A stretch of 64,000 bases of DNA from Tupaia tana (Eukaryota > Chordata > Mammalia > Scandentia > Tupaiidae). Positions 21,620 to 33,440 of this stretch are shown in pieces. Position 1 is the stretch's first letter. The number at the start of each line of letters is the position of its first letter. The notes beneath the pieces are model-generated. The model was not told the DNA's origin. It was given only the letters and a program-made list of their open reading frames with translations, and made no database searches. The stretch is from the NCBI GenBank assembly GCA_026018925.1, contig JAKSZU010000009.1, forward strand, positions 77,780,408-77,844,407, given 5' to 3'. Both the position numbers and the translations under genes were made by a program.

Positions 21620-22230
21620 ATACGAACTAAAAAAAATATTTGAATTTTTTGATTTATGCATAAACATTTTATTTTGCAGCTGTAATACAAATGGCATTGC
21701 ATTTTAAACTTTGAATTCCATTGTCCATTGCTGGTATACAGGAAACCAATTGACTTTTTCTATATTAATCATGTATTCTAAATCCTTGCTATAATTGTTT
21801 GGTCATTCCATAGTATGTTTTCTTTTACAATTATTTTTAATTTTCTATATAAACAATCATGTCATTTGTGAATAATGGCAGTTTTATTTCTTATTTCCCA
21901 ATCCATATATCATTTATTTCCAATTTTTGTCCTGTTGCACTAAATAGTACTTACAGTAAAATTTGCAAAAAGAGTGGTGAGAGGAGGCATTTTTCCTCAT
22001 TCCCAGTCTTAGTGGAAAAACTTCTAGTTTCTCACCATCAATTATGTTTTTATATGTAGGATTTTTATAGACATTTTATATCAATTCAGGAATTTTTTGT
22101 TGACTAAACCAAATTACGATGGATAGACATGTTTGATCTTGCTGTGCCTGAACAATTTGGATTTCTTAAATCCACTTATGAAACAATGCTGTGCAGAAAT
22201 TCATATGGGTTTCTATATAAGTTTTTGTTC
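21620..22230 (-). pseudogene. Old L1 ORF2 fragment, antisense
   Basis: Reverse-strand wording of the L1 RT region, including the antisense form of the KLKAF...TRQG block around 21970-22050, is present but heavily mutated, with no usable frame. Confidence 0.65.
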
Positions 22231-22639
22231 TTTGGAACTGATTATTCTATACTGCAAGGCCACCTAATCGGACACTACCATGGTCTCTGAAAATCCAATG
22301 GTTTTGTTGATCCCTGCTCTCTTATTCTTGATATCACTGCATGGTGAATAAGGACAGCAGGGCTGAGAATTGTGTGGAACATCATATCTTATTTCACTCT
22401 TAAAAACCCTCACATAAACTGCTGGAAGCAGTAGGAAATGAAATGAAGTAATTACAATTGCTCTAATTTAGCTCTAGGTCATGCTAGGGTAATTTAAAAA
22501 GTTTATAGAAAAATGTAATTAAAGTGTGAGTGCAACAATTTTGGAAATACATACATAGTTTTTCATAATAGAAAATTTCATAAACTTTGTGAAGATTTCT
22601 TGTATATATACATTTGGGTTTTACTCTTCTTTCTTATAT
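22231..22639. other. Unassigned sequence
   Basis: No gene. Mixed-composition unique-looking DNA. Confidence 0.4.
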
Positions 22640-23000
22640 TTTCTTTTTTTTAATGTTCAATCATTGTACATCCTTACAGCATGCAAAATGGATTCCCCCA
22701 GCATGAATACACTGTATATTAGTCTAGTCAAAGATATTACCATATACATTATCATCAGCAGATAATTTTATGCTTTTTTATTTATTAAATGTTTTGGTTC
22801 TTTGTTTTTTTTTGTTTGTTTGTTTTTGTTTGTTGTTTTTTTACTCTGATTTTCTCCCTTCCCTCTCCATTATCTACCTTCCTCCAATACTGTCTCTAGT
22901 ATCTACAGTTGCTCTCTGTACCTTTACAGTTTCCAGTCTTTCAGTAACTGTCATAGAGTGTAGACATTCAATATATATGGAGTAAGCACATACAATGCTT
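22640..23000 (-). mobile_element. L1-type 3' end, antisense
   Basis: It reads as the reverse complement of the common 3' UTR: antisense tail near 22640, then catccttacagcatgcaaaatgg, gaatacactgta, tctagtatctacagttg and ttccagtctttcagt. A TTTG-rich patch interrupts it at 22796-22845. Confidence 0.75.
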
Positions 23001-23228
23001 CTATTTGATAAAAAGAGGTTGTATTTATTTTGGCTTGTTAATATAAAGTATAAGGTATACCTGTAAATGAAATGGCTAAGTTTTGACAAACAATAGAGAT
23101 TGGAATCTATTTCTTTAATCATGTATTGAGAATAGTCCTTAACTACATGAGCAGCAAATATATAATTATACTAGGTAGCCTATGGAAATACAAGGATTGA
23201 CTAGGAATCGAAATGAAAATCAGACTTA

Positions 23229-23490
23229 CTTGGGAATGAGCAGTTAGAGTAATGGCTATGTTGCTGGACTCCCATGTAGTCGACCGCGGTTCGTGTCCTG
23301 GACCCGGTGGCTTAAAACTCACGCCGGGCGCATGTGCGTGCGTGCCCAAGATCCCGAGAGGAGAATGGAGGAGAAGAGATTGCGGCATGACCATCGCCAC
23401 TGGGGGGTGATTTCTCGCTTTCTGTCTCTATGTCTCTGTCTGGCAAGCGCACGCACCCTATAGCTAAAAAAACCTCTCCAAAAAAAAAAA
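23229..23490 (+). mobile_element. tRNA-derived SINE
   Basis: Full-length, close to consensus, with B-box GTTCGTGTCC. Flanked by atcagacttactt(g) at 23219 and 23490, a target-site duplication. Confidence 0.93.
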
Positions 23491-23689
23491 TCAGACTTAC
23501 TTGTTTTAAACACTTTTTATAGCTTCAATAATACAAAGACTTTGTCAATATTTTGAGATTTATTACTTAATTATGGATTTGACAATAACATAGTTGGTTA
23601 ATTACGGGCACAAACTAAAAAATCACATTGGATTTTCATAAGCTTGCACATCAATCTGATTGTAATTTCAGTTTTTGTTTGTTTGTTTT

Positions 23690-23945
23690 GGGGGTTTTTG
23701 ACTGTTGTTTTTTGTTATAGGACATGTGCACTTGCCAGAGAGATACAGAGAGACAGAGAAAGAAGGCAAAAGTAAGAAATCATCCCTCGAAGGGTTGACC
23801 AGGCTGCAATCTCTTCTTCTCCATTTTCCTCTTGCAAGTTTTGGCATATGCACACATGCCAGCACTATTTTCCAGATCACTCAGTCTGGGACTTGAACTG
23901 CACACTGGACCATGTGGGATCCAGTCACCTTAAACACCAGGCCAC
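23690..23945 (-). mobile_element. Old tRNA-derived SINE, antisense
   Basis: Strongly diverged copy still showing gttataggacatgtgcacttgcc, the antisense gagaatggag word and an inverted tRNA-like head. Confidence 0.75.
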
Positions 23946-23992
23946 CTGACTTGCTCAGGTGTTTTCAGTTTTTGTTTTGTTTTGCTTTGTTT

Positions 23993-24236
23993 TTAAGAGA
24001 GAGATTTTGCTATTGGGAATATGCACTTGCCAGAGAGACAGGGAGACTGAAAGTGAGAAATCACCCCCGGGGGGATGGTCATGCCATAATCCCTCCTCCT
24101 CCATTCTCCTCTTTGGATTTTGGACACACACACTCACGCACCCAGTGTCATTTTTAAGCTGCTGGGTCTGGGGCTTGAACCATAATCAACTGCATGAGAG
24201 TTTAGTGATGTAACTATTATGCCATCTGCTGATCCT
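23993..24236 (-). mobile_element. tRNA-derived SINE, antisense
   Basis: Moderately diverged full-length copy directly next to the previous one in the same orientation. Confidence 0.87.
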
Positions 24237-24717
24237 GGTATGTTCAGTTTTAATGATGAAATGTGATTTTTCCCTTATAAGCTATTAATATTTATGGGGT
24301 TATGGTGCATTGATTAACCAGACTATCTTTTCATGGCAAACTTTTGGTGATGCCTTCAACAATTGTCTCTCTTTATCTTTCTCATCCATGCTTCACAATC
24401 CCAGCACTGCTTTCTTTAATCCATCCAGATTCTCCATAGACATTTACTTTTAATTAATGCTGGAGAAAATCATACAGTAATGCTTTAATATTACTTATCT
24501 CACTAAAATTATGTAACTATGTGAAGCATATATAAAACTTTTGAATACTTCTCTGACAGGTTATATCACAAAAATGGGAGCAAGAATCTTTCCAAACTTC
24601 CTAACAGAACATCATTTAATTTAGCCATTTTACAAGCCCCAGTGTCTGTATTGGAGTATAATGATGAGGCCTTTGAGTGATACCAAAGAACTCAGTTAGT
24701 GGATAGAAGACAGAGGT
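24237..24717. other. Unassigned sequence
   Basis: No gene. AT-rich. Confidence 0.4.
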
Positions 24718-24986
24718 GGGACCAGCAGTTAGCATAATGGCTATGTCACTGGACTCCCATGTAGTCGACCGTGGTTCTAATCCCGGACCTGGTGGCTTAA
24801 AACTCACGCCGGGCGACTGTGCATGCGTGCCCAAGATTCCGAGAGGAGAATGGAGGAGAAGGGATTGCAGCATGGCCATCTCCCCTGGGGTGGTGATTTC
24901 TCGCTTTCTGTCTCTCTGTCTCTCTCTGTCTGTTGAGCGCACGCACCCTATAACTAAAACCTTTCCAAAACAAAAAAAAAAAAAAA
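24718..24986 (+). mobile_element. tRNA-derived SINE
   Basis: Full length, young-looking. Flanked by gaagacagaggt at 24706 and 24987, a target-site duplication. Confidence 0.95.
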
Positions 24987-25229
24987 GAAGACAGAGGTAT
25001 ATTAAAATTATATAAAAATTAATTTTGGACAAATATAAGATAGTTCTGGGAACACCAGAGATACTAAGAGGTACAAAATTTGCATTGACTAAAGTCCAAT
25101 ATGAGTTGATAAGAACATAAGCCAGTAGAATTTGAGTTAATAGCAACATAATTCACAAGCTGGTAAACTTAAGGGAAACTATATTATTGCTACTTCCTCT
25201 CCTTCAATCTCAGAGAAAGATGTAATTTT

Positions 25230-25385
25230 CTCCCTGTTATGAAATAGTACCAGAGCCCAGCCAAATTCCAGTTCCATATTTTGGGTCTTTTAAGCCACCA
25301 TAAAGGTGAGCCAAATAAACCTCTTTTTCTTTATAAATCACTCAATCTTGAGTCTTTCGGTTATGGTAGCATAATGGACTGATAA
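25230..25385 (+). mobile_element. MLT1/MaLR-like LTR, 3' part
   Basis: The words gccaaataaacctctttttc, tataaatcactcaatcttgag and agcataatggactgataa match the polyadenylation-site end of mammalian-wide MaLR (ERVL) LTRs. It is an ancient fragment. Confidence 0.75.
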
Positions 25386-25536
25386 ATCTCCAATATTCTC
25401 TTGAACCCAACCCATTACTTTAATTGGTATGTTTCCAACCTCATCCTCTATATAAACTCCTCCTTCTCTTTAGCAAATTAATCTTGTCAAGTGTGTTCTA
25501 ATTTCATACATTAAAAAAAAAAAAAAAAAAACTCTA

Positions 25537-25783
25537 CGACCAGCAGTTAGCGTAATGGCTATGCCGCTGAACTCCCATGTAGTCGACCGTGGTTCGAGTC
25601 CCAGACCCAGTGGCTTAAAACACATGCCGGGTGCGTGTGCATGAATGCCCAAGATCCCGAGAGGAAAATGGAGGAGAAGGGATTGTGTCATGGCCATCTC
25701 CCCTGGGGGGGGGGGGTGATTTCTCACTTTCTGTCTCTCTCTGTCTTTCTGGCAAGTGCATGTGTCCTATAGCAAAAACCTCT

Positions 25784-25822
<39 letters not shown>
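25537..25822 (+). mobile_element. tRNA-derived SINE with long A tail
   Basis: Near-consensus copy with a G9 run at about 25707 and a roughly 40-bp A tail. The 5' flank also contains an A18 run. Confidence 0.93.
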
Positions 25823-25827
<5 letters not shown>

Positions 25828-25994
25828 ATGTCTTTCTTCAATTATTATTTCATTGTTTACTGTCACTGAAACATAGTTTGTTTCTTGTCCACCACTGTAC
25901 TGAGATCATTGTCACAAACATAAATGTCTTCCACATTTACATATTCAAGTGTTTATATTCAAGCATTTATATTTAGTTCTAGTATTTTATTTTA

Positions 25995-26215
25995 TTTTAA
26001 CACAGAGCATGTGCTCACTGGAGAGAGAAAAGCAAAATATCACCCACTCCCACTCATGGAGCATGGTCATGCTGCAATTCCTTCTCTTCCATTTCTCTCT
26101 TCTGTCAGGATTTTGGACATAAACACCCATGGTCCTAGCATGATTCCCAAGTTACCAGGTCTACAACTCAAATTGTCCAGTCATGTAGAATACATTGCCA
26201 TAAACATAAAACTAC
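25995..26215 (-). mobile_element. Old tRNA-derived SINE, antisense
   Basis: Heavily mutated. Residual words are the antisense of the head (accaggtctacaactcaaattg) and of gagaatggag. Confidence 0.65.
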
Positions 26216-26574
26216 TAACTATATTCTTTGTATAAAATTATCTTCTTTATTTACTCCAAAGAGAAAAATCAATATAATTATCCTGCTATCTCTTCATTTA
26301 TTACCTACTGGTTCAACATTTTTGCCCAGTTATTAAATTATGAGATTTGCTGAAGTTTTGTATTTGATTGCACTTTTTCCTCCTTCCATGTGCTTCTCTT
26401 ATAGATCTCATTCACTCCCATGGATTCAAATATGCCTGACGTTGTGATGATTTCTAATTATCTCTAGCCTAAATCTGCTTCTTGAGTTTTAGACTAATAT
26501 CCAACTGCCTACTAAAAATTTCTACCTCACCTTCTACAGGAATCTCAAGTATACGTCAAAATCTAATGTTTATA
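26216..26574. other. Unassigned AT-rich sequence
   Basis: Nothing recognised. Confidence 0.4.
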
Positions 26575-26662
26575 AGTCAACAGGTGGTATGGAGGTTAAA
26601 GCACTGGATATGATATGGACAACTGTATGGTTTGAGTCTCATTCCCAGCGGCTTGAACACTA
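26575..26662 (+). mobile_element. tRNA-like head of an old SINE
   Basis: Only the tRNA-related part is visible (caggtggtatggaggttaaagc, then tggtttgagtctc). No body follows. It joins L1 sequence at 26663. Confidence 0.55.
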
Positions 26663-27089
26663 ATGTAAAAGTTTTCAATGAAATTCTAGCAACTCATATC
26701 CAATAACACATTAAAAAGATTATATATCCATACCAGGTATGCTTTATTTCAGGGATGTAATGATAATTCGCCATATGCATAACCATAGATGTAATACACC
26801 ATATTCACAGAAAAAGAAAAAAAAACATATGACTATAACAATTAATGTAAAAAAAGCATTTCATAAATAACAACATCCTTCATAATTAAGACTCTCAACA
26901 AAATAGGCATATAAGAAGTATTTCTCAACAAAATACAAGCCACAAATGAAAAATCCATAGTTAACATTATACTGAATAGGGATAATAGCTAAAAGGTTTT
27001 CCGCTAAAAACTGGAAGAAGGTTGCACACTTTTATCCACTCCTTTTCAATATAATAATAAAAGATCTAGCCAATAAAATCTGAAAAGAG

Positions 27090-27349
27090 GGGACCAGCAG
27101 TTAGCATAATGGCTATGTTGCTAGACTCCCATGTAGTCAACTGTGGTTCACGTCCCAGACCTGGTGGCTTGAAACTCACACCGGGCACGTGTGCGTGCGT
27201 GCCCAAGATCCCGAGAGGAGAATGGAGAAGGGATTGTGGCGTGTCCATCCCCCCTGGGGGGTGATTTCTCGCTTTCTGTCTCTCTGTCTCTCTCTGTCTG
27301 ACTGGCGAGCGCACGCACCCTATAGCAAAAACCTCTTCAAAAAAAAAAA
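27090..27349 (+). mobile_element. tRNA-derived SINE with target-site duplication
   Basis: Flanked by AATCTGAAAAGAG at 27077-27089 and 27350-27362. Close to consensus. Confidence 0.95.
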
Positions 27350-28189
27350 AATCTGAAAAGAGAATAAAATAAAAAGAATTTAAATAGGGAAAGAAGAAGT
27401 AAAATTATCTTTATTTTCAGGTGACATGATTAGATACAGAGAAAATTCAGAAGAATCCAAAAAAAAAAAGCCTAGAAGTGATAAATAAATAAATACAGTA
27501 AAGTGACAAAATACATAATCAACATACAAAAATCTGTACCATTTCTATACATAAATAAGGAGAAGACTGAGATAGAATTGAATAAGTAAATTCCTTTTAC
27601 AATTGACACAGAAAGTATAAGATATCTAGAACTAAATCTAAACAAAGAAGTCAAAGAGCTCTCCAAGGAAAACTACAAAAATCTAAAAAAAAAAAAAAAA
27701 AGACACAAAAAGTGGAAAGACATCCCATGTTCCTGAATTGAAAGTATTAATATAATCAAAATGTCACTAGTACACCAATTAATCTACAAATTTACGGTAA
27801 TTAAATAAAATTACTAGAGATATTTTTCACAGATTTAGAAAAACAATCATGGAGTTTTTCTGAAATTATAAAAGACCCTGTATTGCCAAAACAATTTTGC
27901 ACAAAAAGAGTGGAGTCACTCCCTGACCTTCAAAATATAGTACAAAGCTGTGAAAATTAAAAGAGCATGGTATTGGTACAAAAAATGGGCATGTGGAAAA
28001 TTGTAACAGATTAGAGATCCCAGAAAATAAACCCTAAAACATACAGACACTGATGTCAACAAAAGACATCAGTTGATTCAGTGGACAAAAGAAACTATCT
28101 TTAGCAAATGGTGCTGGACAAGCTGGGTATCACCTGTAGACAGATGAATTTGGATCCCTATCCCTCTTCATTAACAAAAATCAATTCAA

Positions 28190-28416
28190 TCCCATGTAGT
28201 TGGCCATGGTTCAAGTCCTGGACCCAGTAGCTTAAACTCACGCTGGGTGCATGTGCGTGCATGCCCAAGATCCCAAGAGGAGAATGGAGGAGAAGGGATT
28301 GTGGCGTGGCTATCACCCCTGGGGGGTGATTTCTCGCTTTCTATCTCTCTGTCTCTGTCTGTCTTTCTGGCAAGCGCACACGCCCTATAGCAAAAACCTC
28401 TCCAAAAAAAAAAAAA
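28190..28416 (+). mobile_element. 5'-truncated tRNA-derived SINE
   Basis: Lacks the A-box and starts at tcccatgtag. Flanked by ATCAATTCAA (28180-28189 and again from about 28417). Confidence 0.93.
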
Positions 28417-28478
28417 ATCAATTCAAAATTGATCAAAGATCTAAACCTAAGACTGCAATCTATAAAACTACTTGTTGA

Positions 28479-28761
28479 GGGAAACAGTAGTTAGCGTAAT
28501 GGCTGTGTCGCTGGACTCCCACATAGTCGACCGTGGTTCACGTCCCAGACCCGGTAGCTTAGAACTCACACCGGGCGCATGTGCGTGCGTGCCCAAGATC
28601 CTGAGAGGAGAATGGAGGAGAAGGGATTGTGGCTTGACTATCCCCCTGGGGGCTGATTTCCTGCTTTCTGTCTCTATGTCTCTCTCTGTCTGTCTGGCAA
28701 GCACATGCGCCCTATAGCAAAAACCTCTCCAAAAAAAAAAACCAAAAAAACAAAAAAAAAC
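28479..28761 (+). mobile_element. tRNA-derived SINE with target-site duplication
   Basis: Flanked by AAACTACTTGTTGA at 28465-28478 and 28762-28775. Long A-rich tail with C interruptions. Confidence 0.95.
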
Positions 28762-29397
28762 AAACTACTTGTTGATAATGCAGAGGAAACTCTTGTAGAT
28801 ATCAGAGAAAGCAAAGTCTTTTAAAATAAGAGCCCCAAAGCACAGGCAATTATCCCCAAAATAGACAAATTAGACACATGGGACTATATCAAGTACATAA
28901 GCTATGGAAAGCAAAAAACAAACAAACAAACAGAAAAGCAAAATAAAAAACAACAACAACAACAAAAAAGCAGTAATTAGAGTGAATCAGCAGCACTAAG
29001 AATGGGAGAATGTATTTGCAAACTGTGTTTTAGATAAGGCACTGATAACCAGAATATACAGGTAACTCAAACAGATTACCTGGTTAAAAAAAATGATCAA
29101 CCCAGTTAAAAGATGGACAAATGAGCTGAAAAGACAATTCCCTAATGAAGACATATACATTGCCAAAAAGCATATGCAAAAATGTTCAATATCCCTTATC
29201 ATATAGCAGATGCAAATCAAAACCAAAATAAGATACCACCTAACCCCAGTCATAATGGCTAAGATTTATACAATAAAGAATAAGTGCTGGTGAGGCTTCA
29301 TGTGTAAAGGGAACTCTCCTACAGTGTCGACCAGAATGTAAATTTGTACAGCCACTGTGAAGAACAATATGGAGGTTCCTCAAAGACGTACAAATAG

Positions 29398-29610
29398 GGA
29401 CCAGCAGTTGGCGTAATGGCTAAGTCGCTGGACTCTCACGACCATGGTTCAAGTCCCAGACCCAGTGGCTTAAACTCATGCTGGGCATGTGTGCATGGCA
29501 TGCCTAAGACCCGGGGGTGATTTCTTGCTTTCTGTCTCTCTGTCTCTTTTTGTCTCTCTCTGTCTTTCTGGTGAATGCACATGCCCTATAGCAAAAACTT
29601 CTAAAAAAAA
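29398..29610 (+). mobile_element. tRNA-derived SINE with internal deletion
   Basis: Flanked by TACAAATAG (29389-29397 and 29622-29630). The middle region with the gagaatggaggag word is deleted. Confidence 0.92.
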
Positions 29611-30195
29611 AAAAGAAGATCTACAAATAGAACTACAGTATGATTCTGCAATTCTACTCATGGGTATTTACCCAAAAAATAGGAATGCACTCAGTAAGAA
29701 AACTACTTGGACATCTATGTTTATTGTTGTATAATTTACAATTGCTAAGGTGGGAAACCAAACCAAATATCCACAAACAGATTGAAGGTTCTATAAAGTG
29801 TGGAACTTATATACTACAAATCCTACCTAGCCATAAAAATGAATGAGACCCTGGCATTTGATATGAAGTGGACCAATATGGAAAAATTAATGCTAAATTA
29901 AGCAAAGCAGTCTATGAAAGAGAGACATTATGTGTCTACACTCAATATTCACTGAATGTCTGCACTCTATGAGAGAAATGGAAAAATTGGAAGATATAAA
30001 ACATGGGGAACAATTGTGGATACTAGAGATAGCATGTTTTAGGAGGTTAGGAAATGGGAGAGGGTTATAATAAGGGAATCAAGGACAAAAAGAAGGAAGG
30101 AAAACATGTAAGGGAGACAAAAATGGAAAATTACTTCTTGATGAAACATGTATAATAATATCTTCAACTGGATTTATATACAATGTATTGATACT

Positions 30196-30451
30196 GCACT
30201 CTAAATGTGTGTATATATATATGTATATATATATTTTTGAAACGATTCTGCTTCTGTTGTTATAGAGTTTTAAAATTATACAAAATTATAAGACATATTT
30301 TGAACATTATCTTTAAAATTCAGTATTTTGAGATTTCGAAAGTTGTTTGTAAACTGTCAAGAATTATGGAGTATGGGCTAGAATTTTTTGCTATGTAAAG
30401 TAAATGTCTGTGGAAAAATGTAAAAATAAATAAATGAAAAAAAATAAAAAA
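30196..30451 (+). mobile_element. Short retroposed insert of unknown family
   Basis: 256 bp flanked by a 14-bp duplication AATGTATTGATACT (30182-30195 and 30452-30465). It ends in an AT-rich tail (taaataaatgaaaaaaaataaaaaa) after tgtggaaaaatgtaaaa. It starts with a TA-rich stretch. No RNA polymerase III boxes seen. Possibly a truncated copy of the dispersed repeat ending near 21420. Confidence 0.6.
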
Positions 30452-30485
30452 AATGTATTGATACTGGGAAAATACATTCACACTG

Positions 30486-30600
30486 CAGTGCAACCCTCCT
30501 CTTGGGGTGGTGGGGGGTGATTTCTCACTTTCTTTGTCTTTCTCTCTCTCACTGGAGAGTGCATGCACCCTATAGCAAAGACTAAAATAATAGTAAATAA
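30486..30600 (+). mobile_element. Partial tRNA-derived SINE
   Basis: Only the 3' half is present (gggggtgatttctcac to gcaccctatagcaaag). Confidence 0.75.
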
Positions 30601-30797
30601 TAATAAAATTTAAAAATCTAACTTCTATATCGAATTCATTCCTTCTATGTTTCATATGGTCCTTAAAGCATATAACACTATCAATAACCACTCAATCCTT
30701 GTGCCAGAGACCAGAAAATGACTACTTGTGTTCTCTTAATATCCAGATACAGGTTCTTACTAATTTTGTTACTTACTAACTTCATTACTCTACCTGT

Positions 30798-30840
30798 AAT
30801 ATTTTATTTTATTTTATTATTTTATTTTATTTTATTTTTT
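30798..30840. repeat. (TTTTA)n microsatellite
   Basis: Pentanucleotide runs forming the tail of the antisense SINE that follows. Confidence 0.9.
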
Positions 30841-31095
30841 GAGAGGTCTTTGCTATAAGGCGCATTCGCTCGCCAGAAAGACAGAGAGGCAGAAAGCGAG
30901 AAATCACCCCCCCCCCCCCGCAGGGGGAAATGGCCATGCTGCAATCCCTTCTCCTCCGTTCTCCTCTCGGGATATTGGACATGCGGGCCTGCACACGTAC
31001 CCGGCGTGAGTTTAAGCCACTGGGTCTGGGACTCGAACTGTGGTGGACCCCATGGGAGTTCAGTGACATAGCCATTATGCCAACTGCTGGTCCCT
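30841..31095 (-). mobile_element. tRNA-derived SINE, antisense
   Basis: Full length, with a C12 run at about 30908. Flanked by ctacctgtaatattt(ta) at 30790 and 31095. Confidence 0.93.
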
Positions 31096-31157
31096 ACCTG
31101 TAATATTTTAAATCCACCATCTATAGACCTGTAATATTTTAAATCCACCATCTATAG
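31096..31157. repeat. 31-bp tandem duplication
   Basis: acctgtaatattttaaatcc... occurs twice in direct succession (31096-31126 and 31127-31157). Its start coincides with the SINE target duplication. Confidence 0.8.
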
Positions 31158-31282
31158 TACATTATCATTGCTATCAACAATGCATAGACAGACTGTTACA
31201 CAGACTTTGTCTCAAAGCTACTACTAATTTTATTTTAGCCTAATCTTCACCATCTTTCGATTAGTAATATTCAATGTCTCTT

Positions 31283-31446
31283 TTTAAAAGTATTATTTTA
31301 TTTTATTTATTCATTCATTTATTTTAATTTTACCAGAGATAGAGAGAGAAAGTGAGAAAACAAGCCACCAAGTCTGGGACTCGAACTGTGGTCAGCCATG
31401 TGGGAGTGTCCAGTACCTTAACGACCATGCCACCTGCTAGTTTTAT
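31283..31446 (-). mobile_element. Short tRNA-derived SINE of a different subfamily, antisense
   Basis: About 165 bp with an inverted tRNA-like head (gtctgggactcgaactgtgg) and almost no CT-rich body. Flanked by TAATATTCAATGTCTCTT (31265-31282 and 31447-31464). It resembles the copy at 36226-36421. Confidence 0.85.
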
Positions 31447-32110
31447 TAATATTCAATGTCTCTTATCATAAAGGAAATGCCAGTCAAAACCACAATGAGA
31501 TATTATTTAACCACAGTTAGAATGGCTGTAATAAAAAAAATAAAGAACAGCAAATGCTGGTGAGGCTTTGGTTAAAGGAAGCCCTCTTAAACTGTTGGTG
31601 GAAATGTAAATTAGTACATCCACTGTCAAAAGCAATATGGAGGTTCTTCAGAAACCTACAAATGGGACTACCATATGTCCCACTAAATCTACTTTTTATT
31701 ATTTACCTAAAGAATAAGAAAACAGTCAGTCAGAAAGACACATGCACATCCATGTTTATTGCAGCATTATTTATTATTACTAAGACATGGAATCAAACTA
31801 AGTGCCCAAGAAATGGTGACTGGGTTGAAAAACTGTGACATATATACTCTATGGAATGTTACTCAGCCATAAGGAACAATGAGATCCTATCATTTGATTC
31901 AAAGCATATGAATAAATTAATAGAAGATTTACTGCAAAATGAGTAAGTCGGTCTTTGAAAGGCATATACTGTATAGCACTACTCAATGTATACTGAATAT
32001 ATGCACCTTATGACAGAAATAGAGCTGGAGATATAGTAGTAATGATAAGTACAGATTCCATAGACTGTAAGGGAAGGGAGTGGATGGTAGTGATGCAGGA
32101 AAATTATGAT
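31447..32110 (+). pseudogene. L1 ORF2 C-terminus and 3' UTR, sense
   Basis: C-terminal ORF2 wording (QGNASQNHNEILFNHS-like region, then LGNNMEVLQKPTNGTTICPTKSTF-like) and 3' UTR to about 32110. Broken frame. Merges into an unassigned segment. Confidence 0.8.
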
Positions 32111-33440
32111 GTGATGCAGGAAATTGGAGTGTATAGGCCCAGCATCCAATGCAGGAACAGCAGTGAATCCAGTCTTTGTCTCATGCTCACAAAGAAATAG
32201 AGACATGGACACAGAGAAGGAAGTGAAATGGAGAATTTTTTTTAGAGAGGGAAGAAAGATGAGAGCTCCCAGGAGGGGAGTAGTCCCTGGAAAATGAGTT
32301 AGCAATGAAAAACTGAAGGGAGAGTTTTTTTTATCCATGTCATAGGTGCCTTGTTTGGGCTTCTTGTTTTTATTTAGGATTGTTCAATCTCTGAGAAGCT
32401 GACTTTATGTGAGAAGAGAGAAGTGACTTGCAGAAGGACTGGTTATCATATTGAGGATCTATCTCATTGACAAGATTAGTGCTGCTCAAAAAGAGCTTGG
32501 AGAGAGTTGCCTTTCAGGGAGTACTGCTATAAGATGGGGATGTTGAGCTACAGTGTGTAAAATCCTAGTTATTTTAGATCCAGATCTCTAAGATTCTGAG
32601 ACACAGAAAAACCACAAACACATGTAAAGTAGAAAAACATAAGTTTTCATAGAAAAGTAAACATTTCTAATAGTAAGGAAATATACCCCTAAGTTTGAAA
32701 GTCTTGTGGGTGGGCAGCTACCAGAAAAGGACAACTTCTTTGGCCATACAGTTAAGTGTTACTTTTATTAGGAAGTGGAAATAAACATTTAGCAGTGGAA
32801 GGTCTGTGATAATATTTGGCATCTTTGCTTGGTTTTCCAGGCTTTTTTCTGCACTTGCACATCTCTCTCAGCAGAGGAATTTAGTTATTTCAACACACAT
32901 GGCCAGGGTGGTCTTTTAAGAAATTAGTGTATATATCTAAATGCACTGCTCAGATGTTGACATAGTGTCCCACTCCATTAATAAATTTCTTTGTGTGTAT
33001 CTGGGACAGTAGAAGGAAGATAACAACTCTCCTCATGTCAAGAGCCAGTTGGGAAGGGTGAGAGGAAAGAATCTTCAAAGAGGCTCTGATTGCATTTTCT
33101 GATAGACTGCATAAACAAGCAAGCTCTAAAATAGCTCTGGTTGTAAGAAAATTTCTACGTGAGCAAGTAGAGTTAATAATTAATCTCTAGTGAGAGCAAT
33201 GAATGACCCTTCTCAAAAGCTTGACTAGAGTGACTCCATTATATAATTTGGCTCTATCTTAATACATGTGTGTGTCAATATCCTATCATAGTGACTCGTC
33301 ATTGGGGATCCTGCCCTATTTGCCTACTCACTGGGTCTATTCCTGTCTGAGTAGAGGGTGAGTGGTAAGAGTAAAGAGAAGATACATATAAAAGACAAAA
33401 GAATAGCCACTTACATCTCCAGCCTGCTTCCCTAAAGGAC
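32111..33440. other. Unassigned segment, possibly an old LTR
   Basis: About 1.3 kb without a gene. It starts TGTGATGCAGG within a short direct repeat of tgatgcaggaaa (32099 and 32114). It ends near tcctatcatagtgactcgtc, which is loosely like an LTR/primer-site border. I cannot identify a second LTR or family, so LTR origin is only a suggestion. Confidence 0.3.

Larger units (their letters stand above)
26663..30480 (+). pseudogene. L1 ORF2 and 3' UTR, sense, interrupted by four SINEs and one other insert
   Basis: Starts in the RT domain (the [10 protein letters not shown]-equivalent region at about 26725) and proceeds through thumb and C-terminal regions to the 3' UTR at about 30180. It is heavily mutated, with no long frame. 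Insertions with target duplications sit at 27090-27349, 28190-28416, 28479-28761, 29398-29610 and 30196-30451. Each lies inside otherwise continuous L1 sequence, so the L1 is older than all of them. Confidence 0.85.

Noticed and set aside
24616-25149. 177-codon antisense frame
   Set aside because: Runs through an antisense SINE. The shared peptide (SLLLHSPLGILGTHAHAPGV type) recurs wherever this SINE is read backward.
25770-25840. CRISPR-like or other ordered repeat arrays
   Set aside because: Only homopolymer and microsatellite tails are present. No spaced palindromic repeats were seen anywhere in the window.
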